Source: Streptomyces sp. NBC_01591 (GTDB lineage Bacteria > Actinomycetota > Actinomycetes > Streptomycetales > Streptomycetaceae). From it: 64,000 bases of DNA. The translations under genes and the position numbers were made by a program. Below, piece after piece: positions 16,451 through 24,955 of the stretch; position 1 is the stretch's first letter, and each line of letters starts with the position of its first letter. The DNA is taken from assembly GCF_035918155.1 (NCBI RefSeq), contig NZ_CP109327.1, positions 5,270,001 to 5,334,000 on the forward strand, in the 5' to 3' direction. The notes under the pieces are model-generated. The model was not told the DNA's origin and made no database searches. It worked only from the letters and a program-made list of their open reading frames with translations.

Positions 16451-17212
16451 TCAGGCCGGTTCGAGCGAGATGTTCAGCTTCTCGCCGACCCTGCGGTAGC
16501 CGATCCCCGCGTAGATCCGCTCCGCATCGGCGTCGCCCGGCTCCAGCCACACCACCAGGCAGCCGCGCTCGAAGGCGGTCGCGGTCAGCTGGGCGGAGAG
16601 CGCGGCGCCGATGCCGCGGCGGCGGTAGGCGTCGGCGACGGCGAGACCGGCCAGTTCGGTGAGGCCGTCGACCGGGACGGAGCAGCCGCCCGCGCCCGCC
16701 GGTACGCCGTCGACCGTGGCGAGGGCCGCGACCCCGCCGCCCCGGGCCGCGGTGCGCAGCCATTCCGCCACGCCGCCCTCGGGCTCGCCGGTCCCGCCGT
16801 ATCCGTGGTGCTGGACGAGCGCGGCGGCATCGAACTCCGCGTCGGTGGCCGGTTCGGTGATCGTGAGGGAGTCCACCGGCTTCGGCGTCAGCAGCTCGCC
16901 CGGTGCGCAGGCCATGATCGGGGCCCGGTTCTCGACGGTGAACCCGGCGGCGAGCAGCGCGGGTTCGACCGCGGGCGCCGAGCCGGGCAGGAACTCCAGC
17001 CGGGGCAGCCGGTCGTGCTCGCGGAACGCCGCGATCAGCGTGTCGAGATCCTCGGCCGTCGGTTCGGCGTCCTGGTCGGGTATGGCGTAATTGGCGTACT
17101 TGAGCGACCAGTTGGGGTTGTACCGGATCGTGAAGGGCCCGACCCGGAGGTGGTCCGGGGAGCGCTGGGCGAGCGTGCGGGCATGGGACTGGACGTCGGC
17201 GTCCATGGGCAT
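16451..17212 (-). CDS. GNAT-family N-acetyltransferase
   Basis: This 253-residue protein has its C-terminal half as the GNAT fold. The acetyl-CoA loop is AYRRRGIGAALSAQLTATA, preceded by the strand LTELAGLAVADAYR and followed by LVVWLEPGDADAERIYAGIGYRRVGE, the usual motif B. The N-terminal half (residues 1-120) is a diverged second GNAT-like domain without an obvious cofactor loop. Such two-domain GNATs act on small amines or protein termini, but the substrate cannot be read. The start ATG at 17212 follows GGAGGACAACCCCAC. Confidence 0.82.
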   Translation of the reverse strand: MPMDADVQSHARTLAQRSPDHLRVGPFTIRYNPNWSLKYANYAIPDQDAEPTAEDLDTLIAAFREHDRLPRLEFLPGSAPAVEPALLAAGFTVENRAPIMACAPGELLTPKPVDSLTITEPATDAEFDAAALVQHHGYGGTGEPEGGVAEWLRTAARGGGVAALATVDGVPAGAGGCSVPVDGLTELAGLAVADAYRRRGIGAALSAQLTATAFERGCLVVWLEPGDADAERIYAGIGYRRVGEKLNISLEPA

Positions 17213-17273
17213 GTGGGGTTGTCCTCCGGCCGGTTGACCGATGGCGGGTCAGCCCGCCATCGGAGACGGGAGC

Positions 17274-18335
17274 CTATGCCACCCGGGCGGCCCCGGCGAA
17301 GGGCATTTGGTCGATCGGCGCGATCCGGACCGGCGCTCCGGGGCGCGGGGCGTGGATCATCTGTCCGTTGCCGATGTAGAGCCCGACATGGCTGATGCCG
17401 GAGTAGAAGAACACCAGGTCGCCCGGGGCGAGTTCGGAGCGCGAGACGCGTCGGCCGGTGTTGATCTGGGTGTACGTGGTCCGGGGGAGCGAGACACCGG
17501 CGGAGCGCCAGGCGGCCTGGGTGAGCCCGGAGCAGTCGAACGAGGAGGGGCCGGTGGCGCCCCAGACGTACGGCTTGCCCAGTGCCCCGTACGCGTACGC
17601 GACGGCCTCGGCGGCGCGGGCGTTCGGTGCCCGGACGGAGCCGCGCGCGGTGCCCCGGTCGGCGCGGTCGGCGGAACGCGCGCTGTCGGGCGATCCGTGG
17701 TCGGAGCTCTCGTAGGCGGTGCGCTCGGGCGGGGCCAGCCGGTCGAGGAGCCGCTGCGCCTCGGCCAGCTTGGTTGTGATCGTCGCCTTGTGCTTCTTCA
17801 GTTCGGCCCGGCGGGAGGTGAGTGCGGCCAGCTTCCCCTTGGCCTGCGAGCGCAGCGTGGCGATCTGGGCGACCTGGCGCCGGACCTTGTCGAGTGCGGC
17901 GGCCTGGCGGTCGCCGATCCGGTCCACGTACGACGCCCGTTCCAGATACTGGTCGGGGTCGGAGGAGAGCGCCAGCTGCACGGACGTGCCGAGGCCGCCG
18001 GTGCGGTACTGCGCGGCGGCGAACGAACCCAGCGCGTTGCGCGAGGCGTTGAGCCGCTCGGTCCTGCGGGCGGCCTCGTCGCGCAGGGTGTCGAGGGCGC
18101 CCTCCGCGTCGGTCGCCTTCTCCTTCGCGCCGTTGTACTGCTCGGTGGCGACCTCCGCGTCGTGGTACAGCCGGTCCACCTCGGCCTTGACCTGGGCGGG
18201 GGTGCGCTGCGGGTCGGCGTGCGCCGTGCCCGGAAGCGCGGCGGCGGTGGCGGCCCCGGCGAAGGCGAGAGTCGCTGCGGTGCGGGCAGCAGGGCCGGTG
18301 TACAGGCGCTGCTTGGGTTTTCGATGCGCTGCCAC
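17274..18335 (-). CDS. Secreted NlpC/P60 peptidoglycan hydrolase
   Basis: This 353-residue secreted endopeptidase probably cuts stem peptides of peptidoglycan. Order: signal peptide (cleavage after TAHA, about residue 40), a coiled-coil region of about 150 residues, a flexible linker, and the NlpC/P60 domain with C268 in WGATGPSSFDCSGL and H316 in YSGISHVGLY. It starts at GTG with GGAAGGAC ten bases upstream. It is a close paralogue of the gene at 19021-20169, sharing start, coiled coil and catalytic domain, but its 5' region shows none of the c-di-AMP riboswitch sequences seen there. Confidence 0.92.
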   Translation of the reverse strand: MAAHRKPKQRLYTGPAARTAATLAFAGAATAAALPGTAHADPQRTPAQVKAEVDRLYHDAEVATEQYNGAKEKATDAEGALDTLRDEAARRTERLNASRNALGSFAAAQYRTGGLGTSVQLALSSDPDQYLERASYVDRIGDRQAAALDKVRRQVAQIATLRSQAKGKLAALTSRRAELKKHKATITTKLAEAQRLLDRLAPPERTAYESSDHGSPDSARSADRADRGTARGSVRAPNARAAEAVAYAYGALGKPYVWGATGPSSFDCSGLTQAAWRSAGVSLPRTTYTQINTGRRVSRSELAPGDLVFFYSGISHVGLYIGNGQMIHAPRPGAPVRIAPIDQMPFAGAARVA

Positions 18336-18610
18336 GAGGGCGTGCGTCCTTCCTGACGACTGCCCGTCGGGGGCTACCGACGGGCGGAGCGGCGATGGAG
18401 CCGGTCACCTGGTTAGGGACGCTAATCCCGGGGCACGGGCAGGAGTCGTAATGACGCTTATTGTCTGAATTTGGCGTGGCAATGTCGTCAAGTGATCGGA
18501 ATAATTGCACCAGAGTCAGGCAATTGGTACAGACGCGAGTGAAGTGAAGTGACGGGTAAGGCACACCTGCTTGCCGAGCGGTGATATGGCCAGGGCTAGG
18601 CTGCGGCCTC

Positions 18611-18964
18611 ATGGACGTACTCATTCATGTCTTCGTCGCCCTGCACATCATCGGTATCGCCTCCCTGCTGGGCGGTTTCCTGACTCAGATGAAGGCGATG
18701 GGCGCGGGCACGGCCCGGTTCGTCCCGGCGATGCTGCACGGTGCGCTGACCATGCTGGTCACCGGTGTCGCACTGGTCGGGCTGAACGAGGCCGACGGCA
18801 ACCACGTGAACAACATCAAGATCGGCGTCAAGCTGCTGGTCCTGGTCGTCGTCCTCGCGCTCGTCTACATCAAGCGGGACGAGGAGAAGGTCGACAAGGG
18901 CGCCTTCGCGGCGGTGGGCGGACTGACGGTCCTCAACATCTTCATCGCCACGCTCTGGACCTGA
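18611..18964 (+). CDS. Four-helix integral membrane protein
   Basis: This 117-residue, very hydrophobic protein has helices at about 3-25 (VLIHVFVALHIIGIASLLGGF), 35-60, 70-87 (KLLVLVVVLALVYIK) and 95-115. No enzymatic motif is present; it resembles unannotated actinobacterial membrane proteins. TAGGCT lies eight bases before the ATG, which has no ribosome-binding site, so the mRNA may be leaderless. It sits between two NlpC/P60 genes transcribed the other way. Confidence 0.8.
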   Translation: MDVLIHVFVALHIIGIASLLGGFLTQMKAMGAGTARFVPAMLHGALTMLVTGVALVGLNEADGNHVNNIKIGVKLLVLVVVLALVYIKRDEEKVDKGAFAAVGGLTVLNIFIATLWT

Positions 18965-18973
18965 TCCTGCCGT

Positions 18974-19017
18974 ATCGCACCGCCCCGGCACCCGGACGGG
19001 CACCGGGGCGGTGCGAT
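18974..19017. terminator. Bidirectional terminator
   Basis: ATCGCACCGCCCCGG (18974-18988) pairs perfectly with CCGGGGCGGTGCGAT (19003-19017), a 15-bp stem between the converging membrane protein and NlpC/P60 genes. Confidence 0.85.
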
Positions 19018-19020
19018 TCG

Positions 19021-20169
19021 CTACGCCGGCCGCACGCTGCCGTAGATCGGCATGTAGTAGATCGACTCCTCGCGCACATTCGCCCCGGGCTTCGGCGCGT
19101 GGATCATCATCCCGTCGCCCTTGTAGATGCCGACGTGGCTGATGTCGTCGTAGAAGAAGACGAGGTCCCCCGGCCGCAGATCCGCCGTGGCGACCCGGGT
19201 CCCGATCTTGACCTGGTCCCACGTGGTCCGCGGGATGTCCACGCCCGCGGACTTCCACGCGGCCTGGGTGAGCCCGGAGCAGTCGTACGACGCCGGGCCC
19301 GTCGCGCCCCAGACGTACGGCTTGCCTATCTGGGCCCTGGCGAAGGCGAGGACCTTCTCCGCCTTGGTGGTGGCGCCGCTGTCCGAGCCGGTTCCGGTGC
19401 CCGTCCCCGTACCGCTGCCGCTCTCCGACTCCTTCGCGGCCTCCTCGGCCCTGCGGTCGGCCTCGGCCTTCGCGGCGGCCTGCTGCTTCGCCAGCTCCTG
19501 CGCCTTGCGCTCGGCCTCCGCCTCCTTCTTGCGCTCGATCTCCGCGAGCCGCGCCTTCTCCTCGGCGGTCAGCTTCGACAGCAGCGTGCGCGCCTCGCCC
19601 AGCTTCTTCTGGACGTCCTGCTTGCTGGTGCGCAGCGTGGTCTGCGTCGTCGTCAGCGTCTCCAGGCTCCGCACCGCTTCGGCGCGCTTCTTCGACGCCT
19701 TGGCCTGCTGGGTACGGAAGTCCGTGATCGCCTTCTGCTGCCGGCTGGTCATCCGGTCCATCAACTGGCTCTGGTCGAAGTACGACTGCGGGTCGTCGGC
19801 CAGGAAGAACGTGGCGCTCGGCGTGAGGGAGCCGCTGCGGTACTGCGCGGCCGCGTAGGTGCCGAGCGTCCGGCGGGCGTCGTTGAGCTTGTCCGCGCGC
19901 TTGGCGACGTCGTCCAGCAGGGCGTCGACCTTGGCGCGCTGGGTGGCGGAGGCTTCCTTCGCCTGGTTGTACTGCTGGGTCGCGGTGCCCGCCTGCCGGT
20001 AGAGGTCGTCGACCTTCTTCTGGACGTCCTCGACGCTGGGCTTCGGATCGGGCGCGGCCGTGGCGCTCTGCGTGGAGAGCAGGGTCACGGACGCCAGTGC
20101 CGCCGTGGTGATTCCGACGGCCGGTGCGGTGGTGCGCACCCGGGTGCGCGGTTTGCGATGCGACGCCAA
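19021..20169 (-). CDS. Secreted NlpC/P60 hydrolase under a c-di-AMP riboswitch
   Basis: The start is called at TTG 20169, three codons inside the ORF's first ATG: AAGGAG touches that ATG but lies nine bases before the TTG, and the resulting N-terminus (ASHRKPRTRV) aligns with the paralogue's AAHRKPKQRL. The 382-residue protein has a signal peptide, a long coiled coil with many Lys/Glu/Ala heptads to about residue 240, a GTGTGTG linker, and an NlpC/P60 domain with C297 in DCSGLTQAAW and H345 in DISHVGIY. It should cut peptidoglycan at the septum or during germination. The upstream riboswitch ties its expression to cyclic di-AMP. Confidence 0.92.
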   Translation of the reverse strand: MASHRKPRTRVRTTAPAVGITTAALASVTLLSTQSATAAPDPKPSVEDVQKKVDDLYRQAGTATQQYNQAKEASATQRAKVDALLDDVAKRADKLNDARRTLGTYAAAQYRSGSLTPSATFFLADDPQSYFDQSQLMDRMTSRQQKAITDFRTQQAKASKKRAEAVRSLETLTTTQTTLRTSKQDVQKKLGEARTLLSKLTAEEKARLAEIERKKEAEAERKAQELAKQQAAAKAEADRRAEEAAKESESGSGTGTGTGTGSDSGATTKAEKVLAFARAQIGKPYVWGATGPASYDCSGLTQAAWKSAGVDIPRTTWDQVKIGTRVATADLRPGDLVFFYDDISHVGIYKGDGMMIHAPKPGANVREESIYYMPIYGSVRPA

Positions 20170-20204
20170 GGCCGGCATCTCCTTCCGTGGACCGCCTACC
20201 GGGT

Positions 20205-20350
20205 TAGCTGTCGGGTTCGGGCGGAACGGAAGGCTGCCCTACGGTCCGAGTGGGGATAAGGACCGATTCACCCCGGTACTGCGTGTGGGTCCCCGGTTCC
20301 GAACTCCCGTGGGGGCAGCTCGGATTCGGCGAGGGCGCCCGCTCGGCGTG
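20205..20350 (-). promoter_or_regulatory. c-di-AMP (ydaO/yuaA) riboswitch
   Basis: Read on the minus strand, the leader of the NlpC/P60 gene carries the conserved blocks of the ydaO class in order: CGCCGAATCCGAGCTGCC, then GGAACCGGGGACCCAC, then GGGGTGAATCGGTCC, then a pairing arm GGACCGTAGGGCAGCC. The element ends about 35 bases before the start codon. In Streptomyces this class represses cell-wall hydrolase genes when c-di-AMP is high. Limits are approximate. The remaining 240 bases up to the pcrA start hold the two promoters. Confidence 0.85.
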
Positions 20351-20557
20351 GTTCGCCTCAAGGGAGTACGGGCCGCCCGGTCGAGCACGGTAGCCAACCC
20401 ATGGTGCTGCTGTGAAGGTTGATGTTCGATATGCCCGATACATTTTTGTGACCTTGTCGCGGCGGATGACGGAGACCCGGAATTCCTTACGTGGAGTGGG
20501 TGCTCGATCCCGCTGCGTGTCTGTCGTGTTGTGTGCGGTTCGTCATGCGGCCTTCGG

Positions 20558-20580
20558 GTGTCGGTGCGGCGGCCTAGACT
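20558..20580 (+). promoter_or_regulatory. RecA-independent DNA-damage (PafBC-type) promoter of pcrA
   Basis: GTGTCGGTG (20558-20566), eight bases, then TAGACT (20575-20580) matches TTGTCRGTG-N8-TANNNT at all fixed positions except the first. The pcrA ATG is nine bases beyond the -10 box, so the transcript is nearly leaderless. Confidence 0.7.
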
Positions 20581-20589
20581 CGACTAGCG

Positions 20590-23055
20590 ATGAGCAGCCT
20601 CTTTGACGACAGCTTCCTGGCCGGCCTCCAGCACTCGGAGGAAGAGCCCCCGCCGCCCCCCGAGGACTCCGCACCCGAAGCGGTGCCGGAGGACCTCTTC
20701 GCGGGCGTGTTCGACGGGCCCCCGCCACCCAGGGACGCCTACTACCGCGACGGCGCGCACCGCCCCGTCATCGACTCCGCGGCGCTCCTCGACGGGCTGA
20801 ACACCGAGCAGCGTGCCGCCGTCGTCCACGCGGGGTCCCCGCTGCTCATCGTCGCCGGGGCCGGCTCGGGCAAGACCCGGGTGCTGACCCACCGGATCGC
20901 CCACCTCCTCGCGGAGCGCGGGGTGCACCCCGGCCAGATCCTGGCGATCACCTTCACCAACAAGGCCGCGGGCGAGATGAAGGAGCGCGTCGAGCAGCTC
21001 GTCGGACCGCGCGCCAACGCCATGTGGGTCATGACCTTCCACAGCGCGTGCGTACGCATCCTGCGCCGCGAGTCGAAGCGGCTCGGCTTCACCTCGTCGT
21101 TCTCGATCTACGACGCCGCCGACTCCAAGCGGCTGATGGCCCTGGTCTGCCGCGATCTCGACCTGGACCCGAAGCGCTTCCCGCCGAAGTCGTTCACGGC
21201 CAAGGTCTCCAACCTGAAGAACGAACTGATCGACGAGGAGACCTTCGCCGGCCAGGCCGCGGACGGCTTCGAGAAGACCCTCGCCCAGGCCTACGCGATG
21301 TACCAGTCCCGGCTGCGCGAGGCCAACGCCCTGGACTTCGACGACATCATCATGACGACGGTCCACCTGCTCCAGGCGTTCCCGGACGTCGCCGAGCACT
21401 ACCGCCGCCGCTTCCGGCACGTCCTGGTCGACGAGTACCAGGACACCAACCACGCCCAGTACACCCTCGTGCGCGAGCTGGTCGGCCCGGCGGGCGAGGG
21501 CGACGCCCCGGCCGAGCTGTGCGTCGTGGGTGACGCGGACCAGTCGATCTACGCCTTCCGCGGCGCGACCATCCGCAACATCCTCCAGTTCGAGGAGGAC
21601 TACCCGAACGCGACGACGATCCTCCTGGAGCAGAACTACCGCTCCACGCAGACGATCCTGTCCGCCGCCAACGCGGTCATCGAGCGCAACGAGAGCCGCC
21701 GCCCCAAGAACCTCTGGACGAATGCCGGCACGGGCGCCCGGATCACCGGCTACGTCGCCGACACCGAGCACGACGAGGCGCAGTTCGTCGCCGACGAGAT
21801 CGACCGGCTCACCGACGCGGGCGACGCCAAGGCCGGCGACGTCGCGATCTTCTACCGTACGAACGCGCAGTCCCGCGTCTTCGAAGAGATCTTCATCCGC
21901 GTCGGCCTGCCCTACAAGGTCGTCGGCGGCGTGCGCTTCTACGAGCGCAAGGAGGTCCGGGACATCCTGGCCTACCTGCGCGTCCTCGCCAATCCGGAGG
22001 ACACCGTCCCGCTGCGCCGCATCCTCAACGTGCCCAAGCGCGGCATCGGCGACCGCGCCGAGGCGATGATCGACGCGCTGTCCCTGCGCGAGAAGATCAC
22101 CTTCCCGCAGGCGCTGCGCCGGGTCGACGAGGCGTACGGCATGGCGGCCCGGTCGGCCAACGCCGTCAAGCGGTTCAACACGCTGATGGAGGAGCTGCGC
22201 ACGATCGTCGAGTCGGGCGCGGGCCCCGCGGTGGTCCTGGAGGCCGTCCTGGAGCGCACCGGCTATCTCGCCGAGCTCCAGGCGTCCACCGACCCGCAGG
22301 ACGAGACCCGGATCGAGAACCTTCAGGAACTGGCCGCCGTGGCCCTCGAATTCGAGCAGGAGCGCGCGGCGGCGGCCGAGGAGGGCACGGGCACGGCCGG
22401 CACCGGTACGGGCACGCTCGCCGAGTTCCTGGAGAAGGTCGCCCTCGTCGCCGACTCCGACCAGATCCCCGACGAGGACGAGGACGGCTCCGGTGTCATC
22501 ACGCTGATGACGCTGCACACCGCGAAGGGCCTCGAATTCCCGGTCGTCTTCCTGACCGGCATGGAGGACGGCGTCTTCCCGCACATGCGGGCGCTGGGAC
22601 AGGTGAAGGAGCTGGAGGAGGAGCGGCGGCTCGCCTACGTCGGCATCACCCGGGCCCGCGAGCGGCTCTATCTGACCCGGGCGGCGATGCGCAGTGCGTG
22701 GGGGCAGCCCTCGTACAACCCGCCGTCGCGGTTCCTGGAGGAGATCCCGGACCAGCACCTGGAGTGGAAGCGGACCGGGCCGATGGCGGCACCGGCCGGA
22801 CCGACCTCGGGGATCACCTCGTCGCTGTCCGCCTCGCGTTCGCGCTCCGGACCCTCGGGCTTCGCGACCCGGCGGACCTCGGACAAGCCGACGATCACGC
22901 TGTCCGTCGGGGACCGGGTCACGCACGACCAGTTCGGGCTCGGCACCGTCACGGCGGTCGAGGGCTTCGGCGACCAGGCGAAGGCCACGGTCGACTTCGG
23001 CGACGAGCGGCCGAAGAAGCTGCTGCTGCGGTACGCGCCGGTCGAGAAGCTGTAG
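20590..23055 (+). CDS. pcrA: ATP-dependent DNA helicase PcrA/UvrD
   Basis: This 821-residue superfamily 1 3'-5' helicase is used in nucleotide-excision repair and replication-conflict resolution. Motif I is AGAGSGKTR (K95), motif Ia TFTNKAAGEM, motif II DEYQDTN (from D281), motif III GDADQSIYAFRGA, motif IV QNYRST, motif V TLHTAKGLEFP and motif VI VGITRARERLY. The last 60 residues (GDRVTHDQFGLGTVTAVEGFG...) form the Tudor-like domain that contacts RNA polymerase in PcrA proteins. The first 70 residues are an acidic, proline-rich extension typical of actinobacteria. It has a DNA-damage-type promoter. Confidence 0.97.
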   Translation: MSSLFDDSFLAGLQHSEEEPPPPPEDSAPEAVPEDLFAGVFDGPPPPRDAYYRDGAHRPVIDSAALLDGLNTEQRAAVVHAGSPLLIVAGAGSGKTRVLTHRIAHLLAERGVHPGQILAITFTNKAAGEMKERVEQLVGPRANAMWVMTFHSACVRILRRESKRLGFTSSFSIYDAADSKRLMALVCRDLDLDPKRFPPKSFTAKVSNLKNELIDEETFAGQAADGFEKTLAQAYAMYQSRLREANALDFDDIIMTTVHLLQAFPDVAEHYRRRFRHVLVDEYQDTNHAQYTLVRELVGPAGEGDAPAELCVVGDADQSIYAFRGATIRNILQFEEDYPNATTILLEQNYRSTQTILSAANAVIERNESRRPKNLWTNAGTGARITGYVADTEHDEAQFVADEIDRLTDAGDAKAGDVAIFYRTNAQSRVFEEIFIRVGLPYKVVGGVRFYERKEVRDILAYLRVLANPEDTVPLRRILNVPKRGIGDRAEAMIDALSLREKITFPQALRRVDEAYGMAARSANAVKRFNTLMEELRTIVESGAGPAVVLEAVLERTGYLAELQASTDPQDETRIENLQELAAVALEFEQERAAAAEEGTGTAGTGTGTLAEFLEKVALVADSDQIPDEDEDGSGVITLMTLHTAKGLEFPVVFLTGMEDGVFPHMRALGQVKELEEERRLAYVGITRARERLYLTRAAMRSAWGQPSYNPPSRFLEEIPDQHLEWKRTGPMAAPAGPTSGITSSLSASRSRSGPSGFATRRTSDKPTITLSVGDRVTHDQFGLGTVTAVEGFGDQAKATVDFGDERPKKLLLRYAPVEKL

Positions 23056-23095
23056 GCGGGGCGGGCGGCGGCCGGGGCAGTCGTCCCGGCCACCT

Positions 23096-23171
23096 GTCGG
23101 CCTGTTCGGCTCAGGTCGGCCTGTTCGGCTCAGGTCGGCCTGTTCGGCCCAGGTCCGGGCGACCGGCTCAG
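23096..23171. repeat. 19-bp tandem repeat between pcrA and the M23 peptidase gene
   Basis: The unit GTCGGCCTGTTCGGCTCAG is found at 23096-23114, 23115-23133 and 23134-23152 (one change), with a degenerate fourth copy at 23153-23171 that overlaps the stop codon of the convergent peptidase gene. It fills most of the space between the two genes; no clear terminator hairpin is present instead. Confidence 0.85.
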
Positions 23172-24703
23172 GTCGGGTTGACGCCGTGGCTGCGGAGCCA
23201 GGGCAGCGGGTCCACCGCCGAGCCGCCGCCGGGCCGAACCTCGAAGTGCAGGTGCGGGCCGGTCGAGTTGCCGGTGTCGCCCGAGTACGCGATGACGTCA
23301 CCGGCCTTGACCGGGCCCGAGCGGATCTTGGTGCCGCTGAGGTGGCAGTACCAGGTCTCGGTCCCGTCGGCCATGGTGACGATGGCCATGTTCCCGTAGG
23401 CGCTGTTCAGCTGGGTGCGCACGGTGCCGTCCGTCGCGGCCATCACAGGCGTGCCGCCCATGACGGGGAAGTCGATGCCCGTGTGCACGGACATCCAGTT
23501 GACGCCCGCCTGGCCGTAGTACGCGCTGAGGCCGTGCTGCTTGACCGGCATGACGAACTTGGGGCGCAGGGCCTCCTTGCGGGCGGCCTCTTCCTCGCGC
23601 TTCTTCTTCTCGGCGGCCTGCCGCTCGCGCAGGTCGATGCGCTCCTGGGTGCGGCTGGCGCGGTCGGCGAAGTTCTCGGCGTCGGCACTGAGGTTGGCGA
23701 GCTGGGTGTCCAGCTTGTTGTTGGCCGCGGCCGGCTTGACGGAGCCCTGGTCGTCCGCCGCCATCGTGCTCTTGCTGTCGTCCTTCTGGTCCTCGCCGCC
23801 CAGTCCGCCGACGGAGGCCGCGGCGATTCCGGCCACGCTCATCACGCAGGCGGAAGGGATGGCGACGGTGAGGAGCGCGGAACGCTTCGCGGGGGAACGC
23901 CGCCGACTGCGGCTGCCGCCGCCGTTGCGGGTGGCGGGGCGGCTGAGCGGGCGGTGCGAGCCGGGGGCGACGTCTGCGATTTCTGCGTCATATGTGACGC
24001 CTGCGCTGTCCGCGTCAGCGTCCGCGTCTTCTGTGGTGTCTGCGCCGGCCGTACCGTCGGTGCGGTAGGGCTCGTAGGGGTCGTGGGAGCCCAGATCGGC
24101 ATAGGACTCGCACGATCCGTGCGCCTCGTGCGACTTTTGCGCCCCTTGAGCTTCGAATGCCTCATGTGTCGGCGGCGCTTCGTACGAAACCTGTGCGGTT
24201 TGCGCAGTTTGCTGATCGTGCTCGGGCGTGGCGCCGGCGTTCCACGCGGTGGCGTCGTACGCACCGGTGTCGTATGCGGCCGTGTCGCTCGTTGCCCACT
24301 GGTCGTTCGTGTGCCAGCCGTTGGTGTCCCACTGGCCTGTGGCGTCCGGGGCGCCGCCCTGCGCCGGGATGCCGGCGAACGCGGTGGTGGTCGCATCCGT
24401 GCCGTAGTCGGTCACGGGCGTCCAGGTGGCCGTCGTCTCGTACGTCGGCGCTGCCTCGTACTGCTGCTGGGGCTGGGTGGCGTACGGGGTGTAGGCGTCG
24501 TACGAGGTGGTCGGGTGCGCGCCCGTGTCCCACTGCGTGGAGTCGTGCTGGCCGCTGTATCCGGACTGCCCGGCGCCGTAGCCGCTGCCGTATGCGCCGT
24601 CGTGGCCGCCGGGGAGCGAGCCGAAGAGCGGATCGCTGTCGAAGCTGCCGGTCGCCTCGCTGTCGTATCCGGCGTACCCGGCGTGGGGGTGCTGGTCGTT
24701 CAC
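23168..24703 (-). CDS. Membrane-anchored M23 metallopeptidase
   Basis: The start is GTG at 24703 with GAGAGAAG upstream; further upstream codons would put a GC-rich non-coding stretch in frame. The 511-residue product has about 270 residues of low-complexity sequence rich in Tyr, Asp, Thr, Gly and Gln, a basic RSRRRSPAKR stop-transfer region, one membrane helix (about 280-300), a coiled coil (LDTQLANLSADAENFADRA...), and a C-terminal LytM/M23 domain. Zinc ligands are visible as H407/D411 in HTGIDFP and H484/H486 in GPHLHFE. It should be a periplasm-facing endopeptidase that trims peptidoglycan cross-bridges, with the disordered tail in the cytoplasm. Confidence 0.9.
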   Translation of the reverse strand: MNDQHPHAGYAGYDSEATGSFDSDPLFGSLPGGHDGAYGSGYGAGQSGYSGQHDSTQWDTGAHPTTSYDAYTPYATQPQQQYEAAPTYETTATWTPVTDYGTDATTTAFAGIPAQGGAPDATGQWDTNGWHTNDQWATSDTAAYDTGAYDATAWNAGATPEHDQQTAQTAQVSYEAPPTHEAFEAQGAQKSHEAHGSCESYADLGSHDPYEPYRTDGTAGADTTEDADADADSAGVTYDAEIADVAPGSHRPLSRPATRNGGGSRSRRRSPAKRSALLTVAIPSACVMSVAGIAAASVGGLGGEDQKDDSKSTMAADDQGSVKPAAANNKLDTQLANLSADAENFADRASRTQERIDLRERQAAEKKKREEEAARKEALRPKFVMPVKQHGLSAYYGQAGVNWMSVHTGIDFPVMGGTPVMAATDGTVRTQLNSAYGNMAIVTMADGTETWYCHLSGTKIRSGPVKAGDVIAYSGDTGNSTGPHLHFEVRPGGGSAVDPLPWLRSHGVNPT

Positions 24704-24955
24704 CAACTTCTCTCTCGCCTCGGCAGCAGGACCTGTGCTCTGGGGCCCGGAGGGGGGATCCCCAGGGGGAGCAGTGGCCGCGACTGTACCCGGCGGTACG
24801 TGACGCCGACAATCTTCGGCGGGCATGGGCGGCTCAGGAAACGGGCAATCGGCCGTCTTTCGACGAGCTGTGCACACAGCCTTGGCTCTATGTTCGAAAC
24901 GCGTTCTATTTGCAGGGTCTCCGTCGACTCCGTCAGCCCTGCCGGCTCATGCGGC
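24704..24955. other. Intergenic region upstream of the M23 gene
   Basis: These 250 bases hold no credible gene. The last part near 24880-24920 is AT-richer (TCTATGTTCGAAACGCGTTCTA) and may hold the M23 gene promoter. Just downstream, inside the 3' end of the lipase gene, GCTCATGCG is repeated at 24946-24965. Confidence 0.4.

Noticed and set aside
18336..18480. Second c-di-AMP riboswitch upstream of the other NlpC/P60 gene
   Set aside because: The 5' region lacks the GGGGACCCAC and GGGTGAATC blocks; only a short CTAACC-type similarity near the start remains.
24893..24907. LexA/SOS-box-like TCGAAACGCGTTCTA
   Set aside because: The half-site spacing is one base short and two bases of the right arm are wrong compared with TCGAAC-N4-GTTCGA, and the nearest genes are a peptidase and a lipase.
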